Assembly (NCBI RefSeq): GCF_000392615.1
Contig: NZ_KB933398.1
Span: 315,729-379,728, forward strand
Direction: 5' to 3'
Source: Lysinibacillus sphaericus OT4b.31
GTDB lineage: Bacteria; Bacillota; Bacilli; Bacillales_A; Planococcaceae
Length of the DNA: 64,000 bases
Below are positions 31,269 through 40,306 of this stretch, one piece after another; the stretch's first letter is position 1; every line of letters begins with the position of its first letter. The position numbers were made by a program, and so were the translations under genes. Under the pieces are notes generated by a model that saw nothing but the letters and a program-made list of their open reading frames with translations, had not been told where the DNA came from and ran no database searches.

Positions 31269-32114
31269 TTAAAATTTCAGTAGCACAACATTGCCAGCAG
31301 GATCTTCTGTTTGGAAGCCACCTTCAATATCAACAATAGTTGCCCCCATAGCATGTAAGTTTTCTTTCATTTTAGCTAGTTGTTTGTCGTTATCTAATCG
31401 AAGGGTGTATGTTTTTAAGCCGACCTGATTTTCACCAAGTTTTGGGGCGTCCTCAGAATACCAAGTATTTAGACCAATATGATGATGATAGCGACCTGTT
31501 GAGATAAATAATGCCTGACCACCATAGCGTGTTACGATATCAAATCCTAAGCCTTTTGTGTAAAATTCCTCTGCTGCACTTAAACTGGAAACCGATAAAT
31601 GTATATGTCCCATAACTGTGCCAGCAGGAAGTCCTTGCCATTCGCCGGTACCTTCCGCCAATATGGCTGAAATATTAAGTGGTTCTGTCACCATATGAAC
31701 TTGATCGAATTGCCAAGTCCAATCACTTTCAGGATGGTCTGTATATACTTCAATACCGTTTTCATCTGGATCTCGTAAATAAAGGGCTTCACTCACATCG
31801 TGGTCAGATGCACCAAAATAAACACCCGAATTACGGAAATGACTAATAATATTTGCTAAATCACGGCGTGTTGGTAACAGTAAGGCAAAATGATACAGCC
31901 CTGTTGTTAAACTCGTTTTTTCTTCAACTGTTTCTGGCTGTACAATTGTCAGCAGTGCAGTTTTGCCATCAGCAGATAAAGTCGCCTCATGTGACCCTAC
32001 TTCTAGAACTTTAAAACCAATAATATCTTGATAATATTTTAATGAACGATGTAAATCACTTACTTTGATTTCGACATTTGTAACATATGTGTTTGGTTTT
32101 TCATGAAAATGCAT
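31269..32114 (-). CDS. VOC-family dioxygenase, catechol 2,3-dioxygenase-like
   Basis: The 281-residue protein has two VOC modules (about 8-125 and 160-281). Metal ligands of extradiol dioxygenases are apparent: His in GHIHLSVSSL, His in HHHIGLNTW and the final Glu of the family replaced or shifted near GGFQTEDPAGN. It resembles B. subtilis CatE/YfiE-type enzymes linked to quinone and catechol detoxification. A TTGACT promoter and a TTACTTTATGTAA palindrome (32156-32168) upstream fit control by a MarR-type repressor such as CatR/YodB. Substrate is inferred. Confidence 0.82.
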   Translation of the reverse strand: MHFHEKPNTYVTNVEIKVSDLHRSLKYYQDIIGFKVLEVGSHEATLSADGKTALLTIVQPETVEEKTSLTTGLYHFALLLPTRRDLANIISHFRNSGVYFGASDHDVSEALYLRDPDENGIEVYTDHPESDWTWQFDQVHMVTEPLNISAILAEGTGEWQGLPAGTVMGHIHLSVSSLSAAEEFYTKGLGFDIVTRYGGQALFISTGRYHHHIGLNTWYSEDAPKLGENQVGLKTYTLRLDNDKQLAKMKENLHAMGATIVDIEGGFQTEDPAGNVVLLKF

Positions 32115-32155
32115 AAGAATGTGCCTCCAACTATAAGTTATTTTTGATAATAAAC

Positions 32156-32202
32156 TTACTTTATGTAACTAAGTTTATTTTATATAGTACTTAAAGTCAA
32201 GC
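32156..32202 (-). promoter_or_regulatory. Promoter and palindromic operator of the VOC gene
   Basis: On the minus strand TTGACT (32197-32202) is followed by an AT-rich -10 region, and the palindrome TTACATAAAGTAA (32156-32168) lies just downstream. Its position fits repressor blocking. MarR/DUF24-type regulators of catechol genes use similar TTAC-N5-GTAA sites. Confidence 0.55.
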
Positions 32203-32276
32203 ATTTATGTTTTCACCTAATACCAAGTCGTTAAGGAATTATGTCACAATCTAGGCCATCCTAAGCTTTCCCCATA

Positions 32277-32306
32277 AAAAAAGAAGTAACCATAATGGCC
32301 ACTTCT
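32277..32306 (-). terminator. Second minus-strand terminator
   Basis: On the minus strand AGAAGTGGCCAT pairs with ATGGTTACTTCT including two G-U pairs, followed by seven T residues. Confidence 0.65.
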
Positions 32307-32318
32307 AATAAAATAAGA

Positions 32319-32350
32319 AATCACTAAGCAGTAGAACACACTTAGTGATT
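32319..32350 (-). terminator. Terminator of the 30-residue protein gene
   Basis: AATCACTAAG (32319-32328) and CTTAGTGATT (32341-32350) pair perfectly; the minus-strand tail is TTCTTATTTT. It starts 12 bases after the small gene's stop. Confidence 0.75.
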
Positions 32351-32361
32351 GTCTTGAGGTA

Positions 32362-32454
32362 TTATTTGTCCGCTTTGTAGTCGCCTTCGTAACCAGCCGT
32401 GAAAATAGCAACTAAGAAAGCAGCTGTAACACCAAGAATTAATAATAAACTCAT
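32362..32454 (-). CDS. Tiny membrane protein, 30 residues
   Basis: The reading frame encodes one hydrophobic helix (MSLLLILGVTAAFLVAIFTA) and a short acidic-basic tail ending YKADK. A textbook ribosome site (GAGGAGGG, 6 bases before the ATG) and a dedicated terminator strongly support a real gene. It resembles the many single-helix small proteins of Bacilli that modulate larger membrane complexes, but no specific family is recognised. Confidence 0.75.
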   Translation of the reverse strand: MSLLLILGVTAAFLVAIFTAGYEGDYKADK

Positions 32455-32600
32455 GGAAGAACCCTCCTCATGTTTATAAAGAAATCTCCCCTAAGTATAG
32501 CTTATCTACTATGAAAAGAAAACGTCAATGCACAATAAAATATGTCAGAAATGGTTCAGTCGTTAGTATTTCGGGAAAACTAAAAAATGAGGTGATGAAA

Positions 32601-32777
32601 ATGGATAAAAAAGTTCCAAATATTGAGAATGGTACAATGGCAGGTAATTTTGATGAGGTGAAGGAGCTAGGCAAGCAAATGGAGCGTATGCGTGATGGTT
32701 TAGAGCTTGCGGAGGATGATCGGATTACAGACCCAATTCAGGTAGATGCACCTGAAGAAAAATTCAAGAAACAGTAA
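32601..32777 (+). CDS. Small acidic hypothetical protein
   Basis: The ATG at 32601 is chosen because GAGGTGA lies 6 bases upstream; longer in-frame starts lack a site. The 58 residues are hydrophilic, without a signal or membrane helix (ELGKQMERMRDGLELAEDDR in the middle). No family is recognised; conserved small proteins of this type occur in related genomes. Probably cytosolic. Confidence 0.65.
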   Translation: MDKKVPNIENGTMAGNFDEVKELGKQMERMRDGLELAEDDRITDPIQVDAPEEKFKKQ

Positions 32778-32949
32778 GGTGCCGTAATATCGGAATTTAC
32801 TGTACAAGGTGAACTATCCGCGGAGCAAGGAAGAATACCCACGAAGCGAAGGTTCTCATATATCCTATATTCGAAGAAGGGAACTTCTCCATTTTCTTAA
32901 ATCCAATTTTTTGTATAATGGAACTAGGAAAAGAAAGGGGCTGAAGTTC

Positions 32950-33780
32950 TTGAATTTACAATCAACAAAAGTATTAACAAACGGTGTAGAAATGCCGCGT
33001 CTTGGTTTAGGTGTATATAAAATGACAGAACGCGAAGAAACATTGCAAGCAATCGATCATGCGCTTAAAGTTGGTTATCGTGCGGTTGATACAGCATCAT
33101 TATATGGCAATGAGGTCGAGGTAGGCGAAGCGATTCGTCACTCAGGTGTCAATCGGGAGGATATTTTTGTCACGACGAAGGTTTGGAATAATGACCAAGG
33201 CTACGATGCGACGTTACGTGCGTTTGAAGTGTCATTGAAAAAGTTAAATATGGAGTATTTGGATTTATATTTAACACATTGGGCAGTGCCACAAACATTT
33301 GAAGAAACGTACAGAGCTATTGAACGACTTTATGATGAAAAATTAATTCGTGCAACAGGTGTCTCAAATCACCATGAGCATCATTTACAAAAACTATTAG
33401 CAAAAGCAAATATTGCGCCAATGGTCAATCAAGTAGAGGTGCACCCTTATCTTCAACAAAATACTTTGAAGACATATTGTACAAAGCATGATATTGCACT
33501 CACAGCATGGTCACCGCTTGGTCGTGGGGGTGTGCTTGATGATCCAACAATTCTTGAAATTGGTCAAGATTTAGGGAAGACTGCTGCACAGGTAGTCCTT
33601 CGTTGGCATCTACAAAATGGCACGATTATTATTCCAAAATCGGTTTCACCGAGTCGTATCGAAGAAAATGCACAGATTTTTGATTTTGAATTAACGCAAG
33701 CTCAAATGACTCAACTGGCTTCATTGAATCTCAACAAACGTTTTGGACAAGACCCAGATAACTTTAAATTTGATTTTTAA
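32950..33780 (+). CDS. Aldo/keto reductase
   Basis: The TTG at 32950 is chosen because AAAGGGGCTGAA precedes it and a TATAAT (32914-32919) lies upstream; the longer in-frame ORF from 32809 would start before the promoter. The 276-residue enzyme reduces aldehydes with NADPH. The tetrad is visible: Asp in AVDTASLYGNE, Tyr in LYGNE, Lys in TTKVWN and His in YLTHW. The cofactor signature IPKSVSPSRIEENAQIFDF is near the C-terminus. It resembles B. subtilis YvgN/YtbE-type methylglyoxal reductases. Confidence 0.92.
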   Translation: MNLQSTKVLTNGVEMPRLGLGVYKMTEREETLQAIDHALKVGYRAVDTASLYGNEVEVGEAIRHSGVNREDIFVTTKVWNNDQGYDATLRAFEVSLKKLNMEYLDLYLTHWAVPQTFEETYRAIERLYDEKLIRATGVSNHHEHHLQKLLAKANIAPMVNQVEVHPYLQQNTLKTYCTKHDIALTAWSPLGRGGVLDDPTILEIGQDLGKTAAQVVLRWHLQNGTIIIPKSVSPSRIEENAQIFDFELTQAQMTQLASLNLNKRFGQDPDNFKFDF

Positions 33781-33900
33781 ATTATCAAAATCCGTGTCAA
33801 CCGATGGACGTTTTGGTTCAGCAGGATAAGGTTTTCACAGGCATGTGTTACGAATGCTACTCCGCACATATTATGGTCACATAACTTTTGAATAAAGATA

Positions 33901-33935
33901 AAAACCCGCTCTCTAGTAGGAGAAGCGGGTTTTTC
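33901..33935. terminator. Bidirectional terminator between AKR and nucleotidase genes
   Basis: AAAACCCGCT...TCTC pairs with GAGA-AGCGGGTTTT with a one-base irregularity; T-rich on both strands. The two genes converge here. Confidence 0.8.
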
Positions 33936-33943
33936 GTATAGAA

Positions 33944-36121
33944 TTATTTTGCTTCTTTTACATAAGGAATGTAGTTAGAGAGCATTTTAGCCATATGTGC
34001 ACGCGTAGCATTGTTTCCAGGCATAAATTTGCCATTTGAACCGCTAGCAATTTGTAATTCTTGCATAAGTGCAATAGCGTTTTGCGTTTCTGTATTGTAT
34101 TTAGAAATATCGCTGAAATCAGCTGTTAAACCAGTTTTCGCATCATGCTGCAAGTTATAAGCACGTGCAAACATTAATGCTAGTTGAGAACGAGTTACTT
34201 TGGCAGTAGGATTGAATTTGCCATTTTGACCTTGTACGATGCCAGCTTCTGCGAGTGCTGTAATCTCTTTTTGTGTAGCTACTTCTAAACTCGTAATATC
34301 AGAGAATGTAGCTTCACCTTTTGCTTCAAGTTTTAACACACGTGCGATGAATGAAGCGGCCTGTGCACGTGTTAAATTAGCGTTTGGCGAATATGTTGTG
34401 GCTGATGTACCTTGTGTTAAATCACGGTAATAAAGATCACGAACGTAGCCCTCTGTTTCAGACCCTTTTGCAATATCTGTAAATGGAATAGTTGCTACAA
34501 TACGACCTTCAACTTTAGCATCAACTTTTTTAAGCGTATTTAAATGATCGATAAACATTTCATAGTCAATTGTACCTGGCTCACTTACACGGCCGTCAGC
34601 ATATACTTTTGCAAGTGTTTCGAAGCCATCGCCACCTTTAGCAGTGAAAGTATTTGTAGCACCTTTGTAAGTAGTGGCTTTATCAAGTTCTTTACCGTTT
34701 AATTTAATAGATATGACACGTTTACCAGCTGCTGCCTTACCGTCAAATTCTACTTGTAAGCCAGAGAAGTGTAAGAAACCTCCAAATTCTTTCGGGAAGT
34801 CTTTCACACTATGTTCAGCAATTTCATAGATTTCAGCACCAGTCATTTTTACAATACCTAGTGCATTACCGAATGGCATGACAGTCATGACTTCACCTAC
34901 AGTAATGTCCCCAGCGTCAATGCTAGCACGGATACCGCCACCATTTTGGAAGGCAAATTGTACTTCTGGGTCAATTTTTTGTGCACCAGCAAGCATACCG
35001 TCCGTGATGATGTTACCTAGGTTTGTTTCACCAGCACGAACGCCCCATAGACCACGCTTTCCGTCAAGTACTGAAACCGCTGTATTACCTGTAGACTGTT
35101 GTTTAACTGCAGCAATCTTTTCACTATATGGTGCTAATAATGCTGCTGCGTCAGCGTCAGCTTTTACAGGATTTTCTTTATCATTTAATGCATGTAATTG
35201 GCCAAAGTATTCAACAACTGCGCCGTTATCGTTGAAAGTTAGATCAAGCTCTCCTAAATTCTCGCTATATTGACCTGTTTGTACGATAATCGTTGGGTTT
35301 TTAAATGACGTATCAGCTTTTACAGCTTTATCTAATTTTGTATGTGTATGTCCACCTACGATAACGTCGATACCTTCTACCGCAGAGGCTAGCAATTGGT
35401 CATTATCAAATTCTTTTGAATCATCGAAACCTAAGTGTGTCAGTGCAATAATTTTATTGACACCTTGCTTTTCAAACTCTGCTACTGCTTTTTTCGCAGA
35501 ATCGATATAGTTAGCAAATTGAACATTGGCAACACTGGAAATGGATGGCGTTTCTTCTGTTGTTAAACCGAAAATACCTACTTTTTCACCATCTACTTCT
35601 TTAATAATACCATTATAGATTTTACCGTTTTGGAAGTCTTTTGTAATTGTTTGAGATTGTAAGCCATCAAATAAGGAATCCTTTGAGAAATCCAAGTTAC
35701 TTCCTAACAATGGGAAATCAGCACCTTTTACAAACTTCGCAAGTGCAGCATGTCCTTCAGGGCTTGACCCTAAATCGAACTCATGGTTACCAAATACCAT
35801 TGCATCATAGCCCATTAAGTTCATTAACTTCATATCAACTTCTCCAGTGAATTGATTGAAGTATAGAGTACCAGAGAATACGTCACCCGCATCTAATAAA
35901 AGAGAGTTTGCATTTGCAGCACGTAGCTCTTTTACCTTTGTTGCGCGTTGTGGTGCAGCTTCAACGTGTGCGTGTGTATCATTCGAGTGTAGAATTGTTA
36001 AATTGAAACCGTCTTTCGTAGCTGTTGGTGTTGCTTCTTCAGCTTTTGCAGCAAAACCTGGTGTAGCTAGTAAACTCGCAGCGAGTGTTGTTGCTGCAAT
36101 ACTTTTAACCCATTTCATCAA
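33944..36121 (-). CDS. SLH-anchored 5'-nucleotidase/metallophosphatase
   Basis: The 725-residue surface enzyme has a signal peptide (cleavage near GFAAKAE), a metallophosphatase domain (about 40-300) with LHSNDTHAHVE, DAGDVFSG, GNHEFD, THLGFD and GGHTHT, a 5'-nucleotidase C-terminal domain (about 340-510; NGGGIRASIDAGDIT) and three SLH domains (about 545-720; LTRAQAASFIARVL, VTRSQLALMFARAY, ATRAHMAKMLSNY). It should hydrolyse extracellular nucleotides for phosphate and nucleoside salvage while bound to the wall polymer. It is the second SLH protein in the window. Confidence 0.95.
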   Translation of the reverse strand: MMKWVKSIAATTLAASLLATPGFAAKAEEATPTATKDGFNLTILHSNDTHAHVEAAPQRATKVKELRAANANSLLLDAGDVFSGTLYFNQFTGEVDMKLMNLMGYDAMVFGNHEFDLGSSPEGHAALAKFVKGADFPLLGSNLDFSKDSLFDGLQSQTITKDFQNGKIYNGIIKEVDGEKVGIFGLTTEETPSISSVANVQFANYIDSAKKAVAEFEKQGVNKIIALTHLGFDDSKEFDNDQLLASAVEGIDVIVGGHTHTKLDKAVKADTSFKNPTIIVQTGQYSENLGELDLTFNDNGAVVEYFGQLHALNDKENPVKADADAAALLAPYSEKIAAVKQQSTGNTAVSVLDGKRGLWGVRAGETNLGNIITDGMLAGAQKIDPEVQFAFQNGGGIRASIDAGDITVGEVMTVMPFGNALGIVKMTGAEIYEIAEHSVKDFPKEFGGFLHFSGLQVEFDGKAAAGKRVISIKLNGKELDKATTYKGATNTFTAKGGDGFETLAKVYADGRVSEPGTIDYEMFIDHLNTLKKVDAKVEGRIVATIPFTDIAKGSETEGYVRDLYYRDLTQGTSATTYSPNANLTRAQAASFIARVLKLEAKGEATFSDITSLEVATQKEITALAEAGIVQGQNGKFNPTAKVTRSQLALMFARAYNLQHDAKTGLTADFSDISKYNTETQNAIALMQELQIASGSNGKFMPGNNATRAHMAKMLSNYIPYVKEAK

Positions 36122-36395
36122 TGAATTCCTCCCTCATTATATGTCAGATGACTGACAATTTACTTTATTCTATCATGAAAAAAATCCATCGTCATTACCA
36201 ATAATGGAAAATCAATATTAAATTTACTGTAAAATTTAGGGAGTTAATTATTAAATCATATATTTATACTTTTTTAGAATTATAAGTGAATTGATTTGGG
36301 GGATATGTTGTTATTTAATAGTCACCAAACAAACGCTATCAGCGCTAACCAAAATTCTTCGCACAGAAATATTTGATTGTCAACTTTAAGACCAC
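36122..36395. other. Upstream region of the nucleotidase gene
   Basis: The minus-strand ribosome site (GAGGGAGGAATTC) lies just upstream of the nucleotidase. Beyond it the sequence is AT-rich with no supported gene. Confidence 0.4.
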
Positions 36396-36399
36396 GAGT

Positions 36400-36520
36400 T
36401 GATTGGAGCGAAGGCGGCGACTTCTGCGGGAACAGCATGAGCGAAAAGGCCCCGCAGGAGCGTAGCGACGAGGAGACTGAAGCCGTGCCCGCGAAAAGCG
36501 TCCGCCATAGCGGAAAGCAA
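36400..36520 (+). repeat. Dispersed GC-rich intergenic repeat, copy 2 (best preserved)
   Basis: The block starts GGAGCGAAGGCGGCGACTT and ends CGAAAAGCGTCCGCCATAG. The ends can pair (GGCGG with CCGCC) and the middle has CTGCGGG/CCCGCAG, so it folds into a branched hairpin. Related blocks lie at 16310-16432 and 43680-43920. It stands out from the AT-rich surroundings. Confidence 0.75.
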
Positions 36521-36689
36521 CGAGTTCATATAGTTACTTCTATTTGAAAAGAAAAAAGCCATCCCAATTTCATTTGAGATAGCTTCTTCATCATAAAAGT
36601 GTAACGTAGACAGATATTTTGTTGTGTAGAAGCGATCGTGACTCCCAGTAAAGCTTGAAGATATTACTGGCTCTTGTTTGAGAAAAGTG

Positions 36690-37532
36690 TTACTGTTTTT
36701 CATCCTTTACTACGATGCGCTTATTTAAAAATGGATGTTCGAATTCTAATTGTATGGCGTGTAGTTCATAGTCACCACTCGCTGTTTCGCGTGCATCGTA
36801 CATCGTATCACCGATAATAGGATGACCGATATGTGCCATATGCACACGAATTTGATGCGTTCGTCCTGTTTCGAGAATCAGGTGAACAACACAAGAATGT
36901 TTATAGCGTGCTACAACCTCATAGTGAGTAACCGCATGTTGTCCTGTTTTTGACACGACTCGTCTCGTTGCATGGTGTCGGTCCTTACCGATAGATTCTG
37001 CAATAGTGCCAGAAGTAGAGCGCAGATTTCCTTGGACCTCCGCAGCATACGTACGAATGATTGTTTTTTCTTCGATCATTCGGTCAAATATCGATTTTGC
37101 AAGTGGATGCTTGGCAACAAGTAATAAGCCCTGTGTACCTTGGTCAAGACGATGAACATGCTCCGCATAAACACCATCTTGCTCCTTTATGTGCGCCATA
37201 ACATGGTTCATGCACGTATGTGTATCACGCGCATCATTTGGGTGTGTCGCCATGCCTTTTGGTTTAGAGACAATCAAACAGTGGTCGTCTTCGTAGACAA
37301 TATCAATCGCACACACGGGTGTTGGTTTATAGCTAGAAGAAGGGATAGGAAATGTGAATTTTATCATTGTTCCTGCTTGTAATGGTTCCTTCCACTGCAG
37401 GGGCTCGCCATCCGTTGTTGTGACCGCCTTTGCCATCCGTAATTCATGGACTAGTTTTTTTCCTAGTTTCCAATGATTTCGTAGTAGTTCCTCAACCGTC
37501 AAATTATTGTCATTTATTTTGTAATGAAACAT
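36690..37532 (-). CDS. RluA-family pseudouridine synthase
   Basis: The 280-residue enzyme isomerises uridine to pseudouridine in rRNA or tRNA. The catalytic Asp is in HRLDQGTQGLLLVAK (about 125-139); DDHCLIVSKPKGMATHP and TGRTHQIRVHMAHIGHPIIGD are the other family motifs. The N-terminus has an S4-like region. The specific target is not visible; B. subtilis YhcT/YjbO/YlyB are the relevant relatives. No partner gene is adjacent. Confidence 0.93.
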   Translation of the reverse strand: MFHYKINDNNLTVEELLRNHWKLGKKLVHELRMAKAVTTTDGEPLQWKEPLQAGTMIKFTFPIPSSSYKPTPVCAIDIVYEDDHCLIVSKPKGMATHPNDARDTHTCMNHVMAHIKEQDGVYAEHVHRLDQGTQGLLLVAKHPLAKSIFDRMIEEKTIIRTYAAEVQGNLRSTSGTIAESIGKDRHHATRRVVSKTGQHAVTHYEVVARYKHSCVVHLILETGRTHQIRVHMAHIGHPIIGDTMYDARETASGDYELHAIQLEFEHPFLNKRIVVKDEKQ

Positions 37533-37616
37533 CTATCTTCCTCCGTCGAAAAGAAGGCTGTGTAAAGGCCCCTTTATCTATTTTCTACCTAAATCGTACT
37601 CATGAAATTTTGATGC

Positions 37617-37723
37617 AAAAAAATTCGCTCTCTTTTGGTGGGCAATCAGCAAACCACACAGGTCTAAAGCATCTGCAGGTCTCGCTTGGTTCGCTGTCAC
37701 ACAAGAGTATCGCGAATTTTTTT
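37617..37723. ncRNA. Structured 107-bp block enclosed by a 12-bp stem
   Basis: AAAAAAATTCGC (37617-37628) pairs perfectly with GCGAATTTTTTT (37712-37723), which puts a T7 run at the end on either strand. Inside, CAGCAAACC can pair with GGTTCGCTG, and AGGTCT occurs twice. It could be a small RNA, a composite terminator between two minus-strand genes, or a miniature insertion inside a terminator. Confidence 0.45.
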
Positions 37724-37798
37724 GTAGACAACTTATCATTTACAAAAGCATAGTTCAATTTGGAGCATCTATACCCAAATGGGATAGTCTCAATTTAA

Positions 37799-38224
37799 TT
37801 ATTTTCCTTCTTTTACAGTTTTCATTAAATAAAAGCTTGCCCCTGCAATTAAAATAAATGCTGTTAGCGCTAAAAATGGAATTGTGATGAAACCAAGCCA
37901 GTTAATGTATTGGCCTGTACAAGATACTGCACCGCAAGAGGGGGCTGAATCCGCTAAAAAGCTTAGTTTTTGAATACCATAATGATATAGTGATACGCAA
38001 CCGCCGATAATGGCAAATACGGCTGTTGTTACAGCAATACGAGCATTTTTTTGAATAAAAGCAATGGTTGTCATAATGACAATTGGATACATAAAAATAC
38101 GTTGAATCCAACACATTTTACAAGGCTCATAGTGACGGATTTCTGAAAAGTACAATGACCCGAATGTTGCAACTACAGAAACAATCCAAATGAATAATAA
38201 GCCATTTTCTTGTTTTTTAGACAT
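37799..38224 (-). CDS. bdbC: DsbB-type thiol-disulfide oxidoreductase
   Basis: The 141-residue protein has four membrane helices and the two Cys pairs of the BdbC/DsbB family: Cys35-Lys-Met-Cys38 (EPCKMCWIQRI) and Cys97/Cys102 (CGAVSC). It passes electrons from a partner thiol oxidase (BdbD) to menaquinone, forming disulfides in exported proteins. No bdbD is adjacent. The stop is near AT-rich sequence with no obvious terminator except the 37617-37723 block. Confidence 0.93.
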   Translation of the reverse strand: MSKKQENGLLFIWIVSVVATFGSLYFSEIRHYEPCKMCWIQRIFMYPIVIMTTIAFIQKNARIAVTTAVFAIIGGCVSLYHYGIQKLSFLADSAPSCGAVSCTGQYINWLGFITIPFLALTAFILIAGASFYLMKTVKEGK

Positions 38225-38425
38225 ATTAAAACTCTCCTTATTAGTAACCTTATACTTGTACGATTATAGATGTTCTGAATATAGAAGTAAATTATCTAGT
38301 AAGGATAGTGCAATCTATTTCCAACAAATGAAATTCAGTCTAAAGTATGAATGGCTGAAACGGACGCCTTTGACTTGGAAATGTTATCATTAAAATTAGT
38401 AACGCCAAAAAAAAGAGGTGTTTTT

Positions 38426-39541
38426 GTGAGAGAGAACGAGCACTCGAATATCAGTATTTTAAAAGAAATCGCTGAACTATTAAACGAGGAAACAGAAATT
38501 GTTACGATGCTAAAAGGCGCCCTTGTAAAATTTTTAAATGGAACCAATTTTGAAACAGGTTGGATTTTTTTTATAGATGCTAAGGGGCGGTCAGAGCTTG
38601 TTGTCCATGAGAATTTACCAGAGGCACTGGAATTTAAAAATTGTCATTATTTGAAAAAAGGTGGCTGTTGGTGTGTATCTCGATACCGCAATGAAGAACT
38701 AAAAAAGGCTTCTAATATTATCGAGTGTCAACGTATAGAAAGTGCTATAGCGGCAGATGTGGGTGATCACGCAGGTATCACCCATCACGCAACGGTACCA
38801 CTTCAATCGGGGCAGGAGCGCTTTGGGGTTCTTAATGTAGCATCAAAAGATACGGTACGTTTTTCAGAGGAGGAGCTAGCCTTACTTGAATCGGTTGCCT
38901 TTCAAATGGGTTCCGCTATTAAACGAATTTTACTAACCAAGCAGGAGCAGGAAATGGCACTTGTGAAGGAGCGAAATCGTTTAGCACGTGACTTACATGA
39001 TTCTGTCAATCAGTTGCTGTTTTCAGTTACATTGACGGCGAGAGCAGGGATTGAAATGAGCAACGATAGTGATGTAAAGGAAACATTTAAGGAGATTCAA
39101 CATTTAACGCAGGATGCTTTAACAGAAATGCGTGCACTTATTTGGCAGCTTCGTCCCAAAGGCTTAGAAAATGGTTTATTAGAGGCGATTAAAGTCTATG
39201 CGGAAATGCTAGGCTTAAAGCTGCAAATAACGGTTTCTGGTGTGTTGCAATTTCCTTCACGTATTGAAGAAACGTTATTTCGTGTAGCGCAGGAGGCCCT
39301 CAATAATGTGCGTCGACATGCTGGCGTGTTAGAGGCGGCACTTTACATTACTGTAACTGCAACAGATATTTTGCTTGTCATTCGTGACGAAGGACGAGGC
39401 TTTGTGATTGATAAAAATGCTAGGTTGCTATCAATGGGCTTGCAGTCGATTAAAGACCGAGCAAAATCAGTTGGTGGCACAGCTGACTGGGTTAGTGAAC
39501 TTGGCAAAGGAACGGAGCTGTTAATCAGATTGCCATATTAA
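38426..39541 (+). CDS. GAF-domain sensor histidine kinase (NarL-type partner)
   Basis: The GTG at 38426 follows AGAGGTG; the longer in-frame start at 38351 has no site. The 371-residue soluble kinase has a GAF domain (about 15-165) with Cys residues in GGCWCVSRYR that might bind a metal or haem, a HisKA_3 dimerisation helix with phospho-acceptor His in LARDLHDSVNQLLFS and a HATPase domain (about 280-371; LFRVAQEALNNVRRHAG, DEGRGF). The build matches B. subtilis YhcY. It forms an operon with the response regulator 14 bases downstream. The signal is unknown. Confidence 0.9.
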   Translation: MRENEHSNISILKEIAELLNEETEIVTMLKGALVKFLNGTNFETGWIFFIDAKGRSELVVHENLPEALEFKNCHYLKKGGCWCVSRYRNEELKKASNIIECQRIESAIAADVGDHAGITHHATVPLQSGQERFGVLNVASKDTVRFSEEELALLESVAFQMGSAIKRILLTKQEQEMALVKERNRLARDLHDSVNQLLFSVTLTARAGIEMSNDSDVKETFKEIQHLTQDALTEMRALIWQLRPKGLENGLLEAIKVYAEMLGLKLQITVSGVLQFPSRIEETLFRVAQEALNNVRRHAGVLEAALYITVTATDILLVIRDEGRGFVIDKNARLLSMGLQSIKDRAKSVGGTADWVSELGKGTELLIRLPY

Positions 39542-39555
39542 GGGAGGGAATGAAA

Positions 39556-40203
39556 ATGATTCGTGTATTAATAGCAGACGATCACCATGTAGTCCGTCGC
39601 GGATTATTATTTTTTTTAAAAACGCAAAAAGATATTGAAGTTGTTGGAGAAGCTAAAAATGGTATTGAAGCAATCGCATTAGCTGAAAGTATACAGCCAG
39701 ATATAATTTTAATGGATTTGGTTATGCCGGAAATGGATGGTATTCAGGCAACAAAGCGTATTAAAGCTAAGTTACCACAAATACAAATTTTAATGTTAAC
39801 TAGTTTTTCTGACCGAGACCATGTTGTGCCAGCCATGGAGGCAGGAGCAGCAGGCTATCAGCTAAAGGATATCGAACCAGATGAATTGGTTTTATCGATT
39901 CGTAGAATTATGCAAGGCGAGAATACATTACATCCTGAAGCAACATCAACACTTGAAATGGATAGACAACAATCAGAAAATGCACTACATGTGCTAAATC
40001 CATTAACGCCTCGAGAGCAGGATGTACTTGCAGAGCTCACAAAGGGGAAAAGTAATCGAGAAATAGCTTCTTCTTTATTCGTTACTGAAAAAACAGTTAA
40101 AACACATATTTCTAATATTTTCACGAAGTTACAGGTGCAAGACCGTACACAGGCTGCTCTATATGCCGTAAAGCATGGATTGACTGAAGGCAGTGGCATT
40201 TAG
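39556..40203 (+). CDS. NarL/LuxR-family response regulator
   Basis: The ATG at 39556 has GGGAGGG at proper spacing. The 215-residue protein has a receiver domain (about 1-120; ADDHHVV, phospho-Asp in IILMDLVMPEMDG, Lys in YQLKDIE) and a LuxR-type helix-turn-helix (about 150-210; LTPREQDVLAELTKGKSNRE). It is the cognate regulator of the preceding kinase, resembling YhcZ. Targets cannot be told from the sequence. Confidence 0.93.
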   Translation: MIRVLIADDHHVVRRGLLFFLKTQKDIEVVGEAKNGIEAIALAESIQPDIILMDLVMPEMDGIQATKRIKAKLPQIQILMLTSFSDRDHVVPAMEAGAAGYQLKDIEPDELVLSIRRIMQGENTLHPEATSTLEMDRQQSENALHVLNPLTPREQDVLAELTKGKSNREIASSLFVTEKTVKTHISNIFTKLQVQDRTQAALYAVKHGLTEGSGI

Positions 40204-40249
40204 GCTGTTAGGTAGAAATGAATGAATAAAACATACCTATAAAAAATAG

Positions 40250-40296
40250 TAAACGGCGAGTTCCTACAAATTTGTAGTTGCCCGTCGTTTTTTGTT
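40250..40296. terminator. Terminator after the two-component operon
   Basis: AAACG/CGTTT outer pairs and CTACAA/TTGTAG inner pairs surround an internal loop, followed by six T residues. It lies between this operon and the converging RR-BTAD gene. Confidence 0.6.
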
Positions 40297-40306
40297 GAAA
40301 TAAGAG

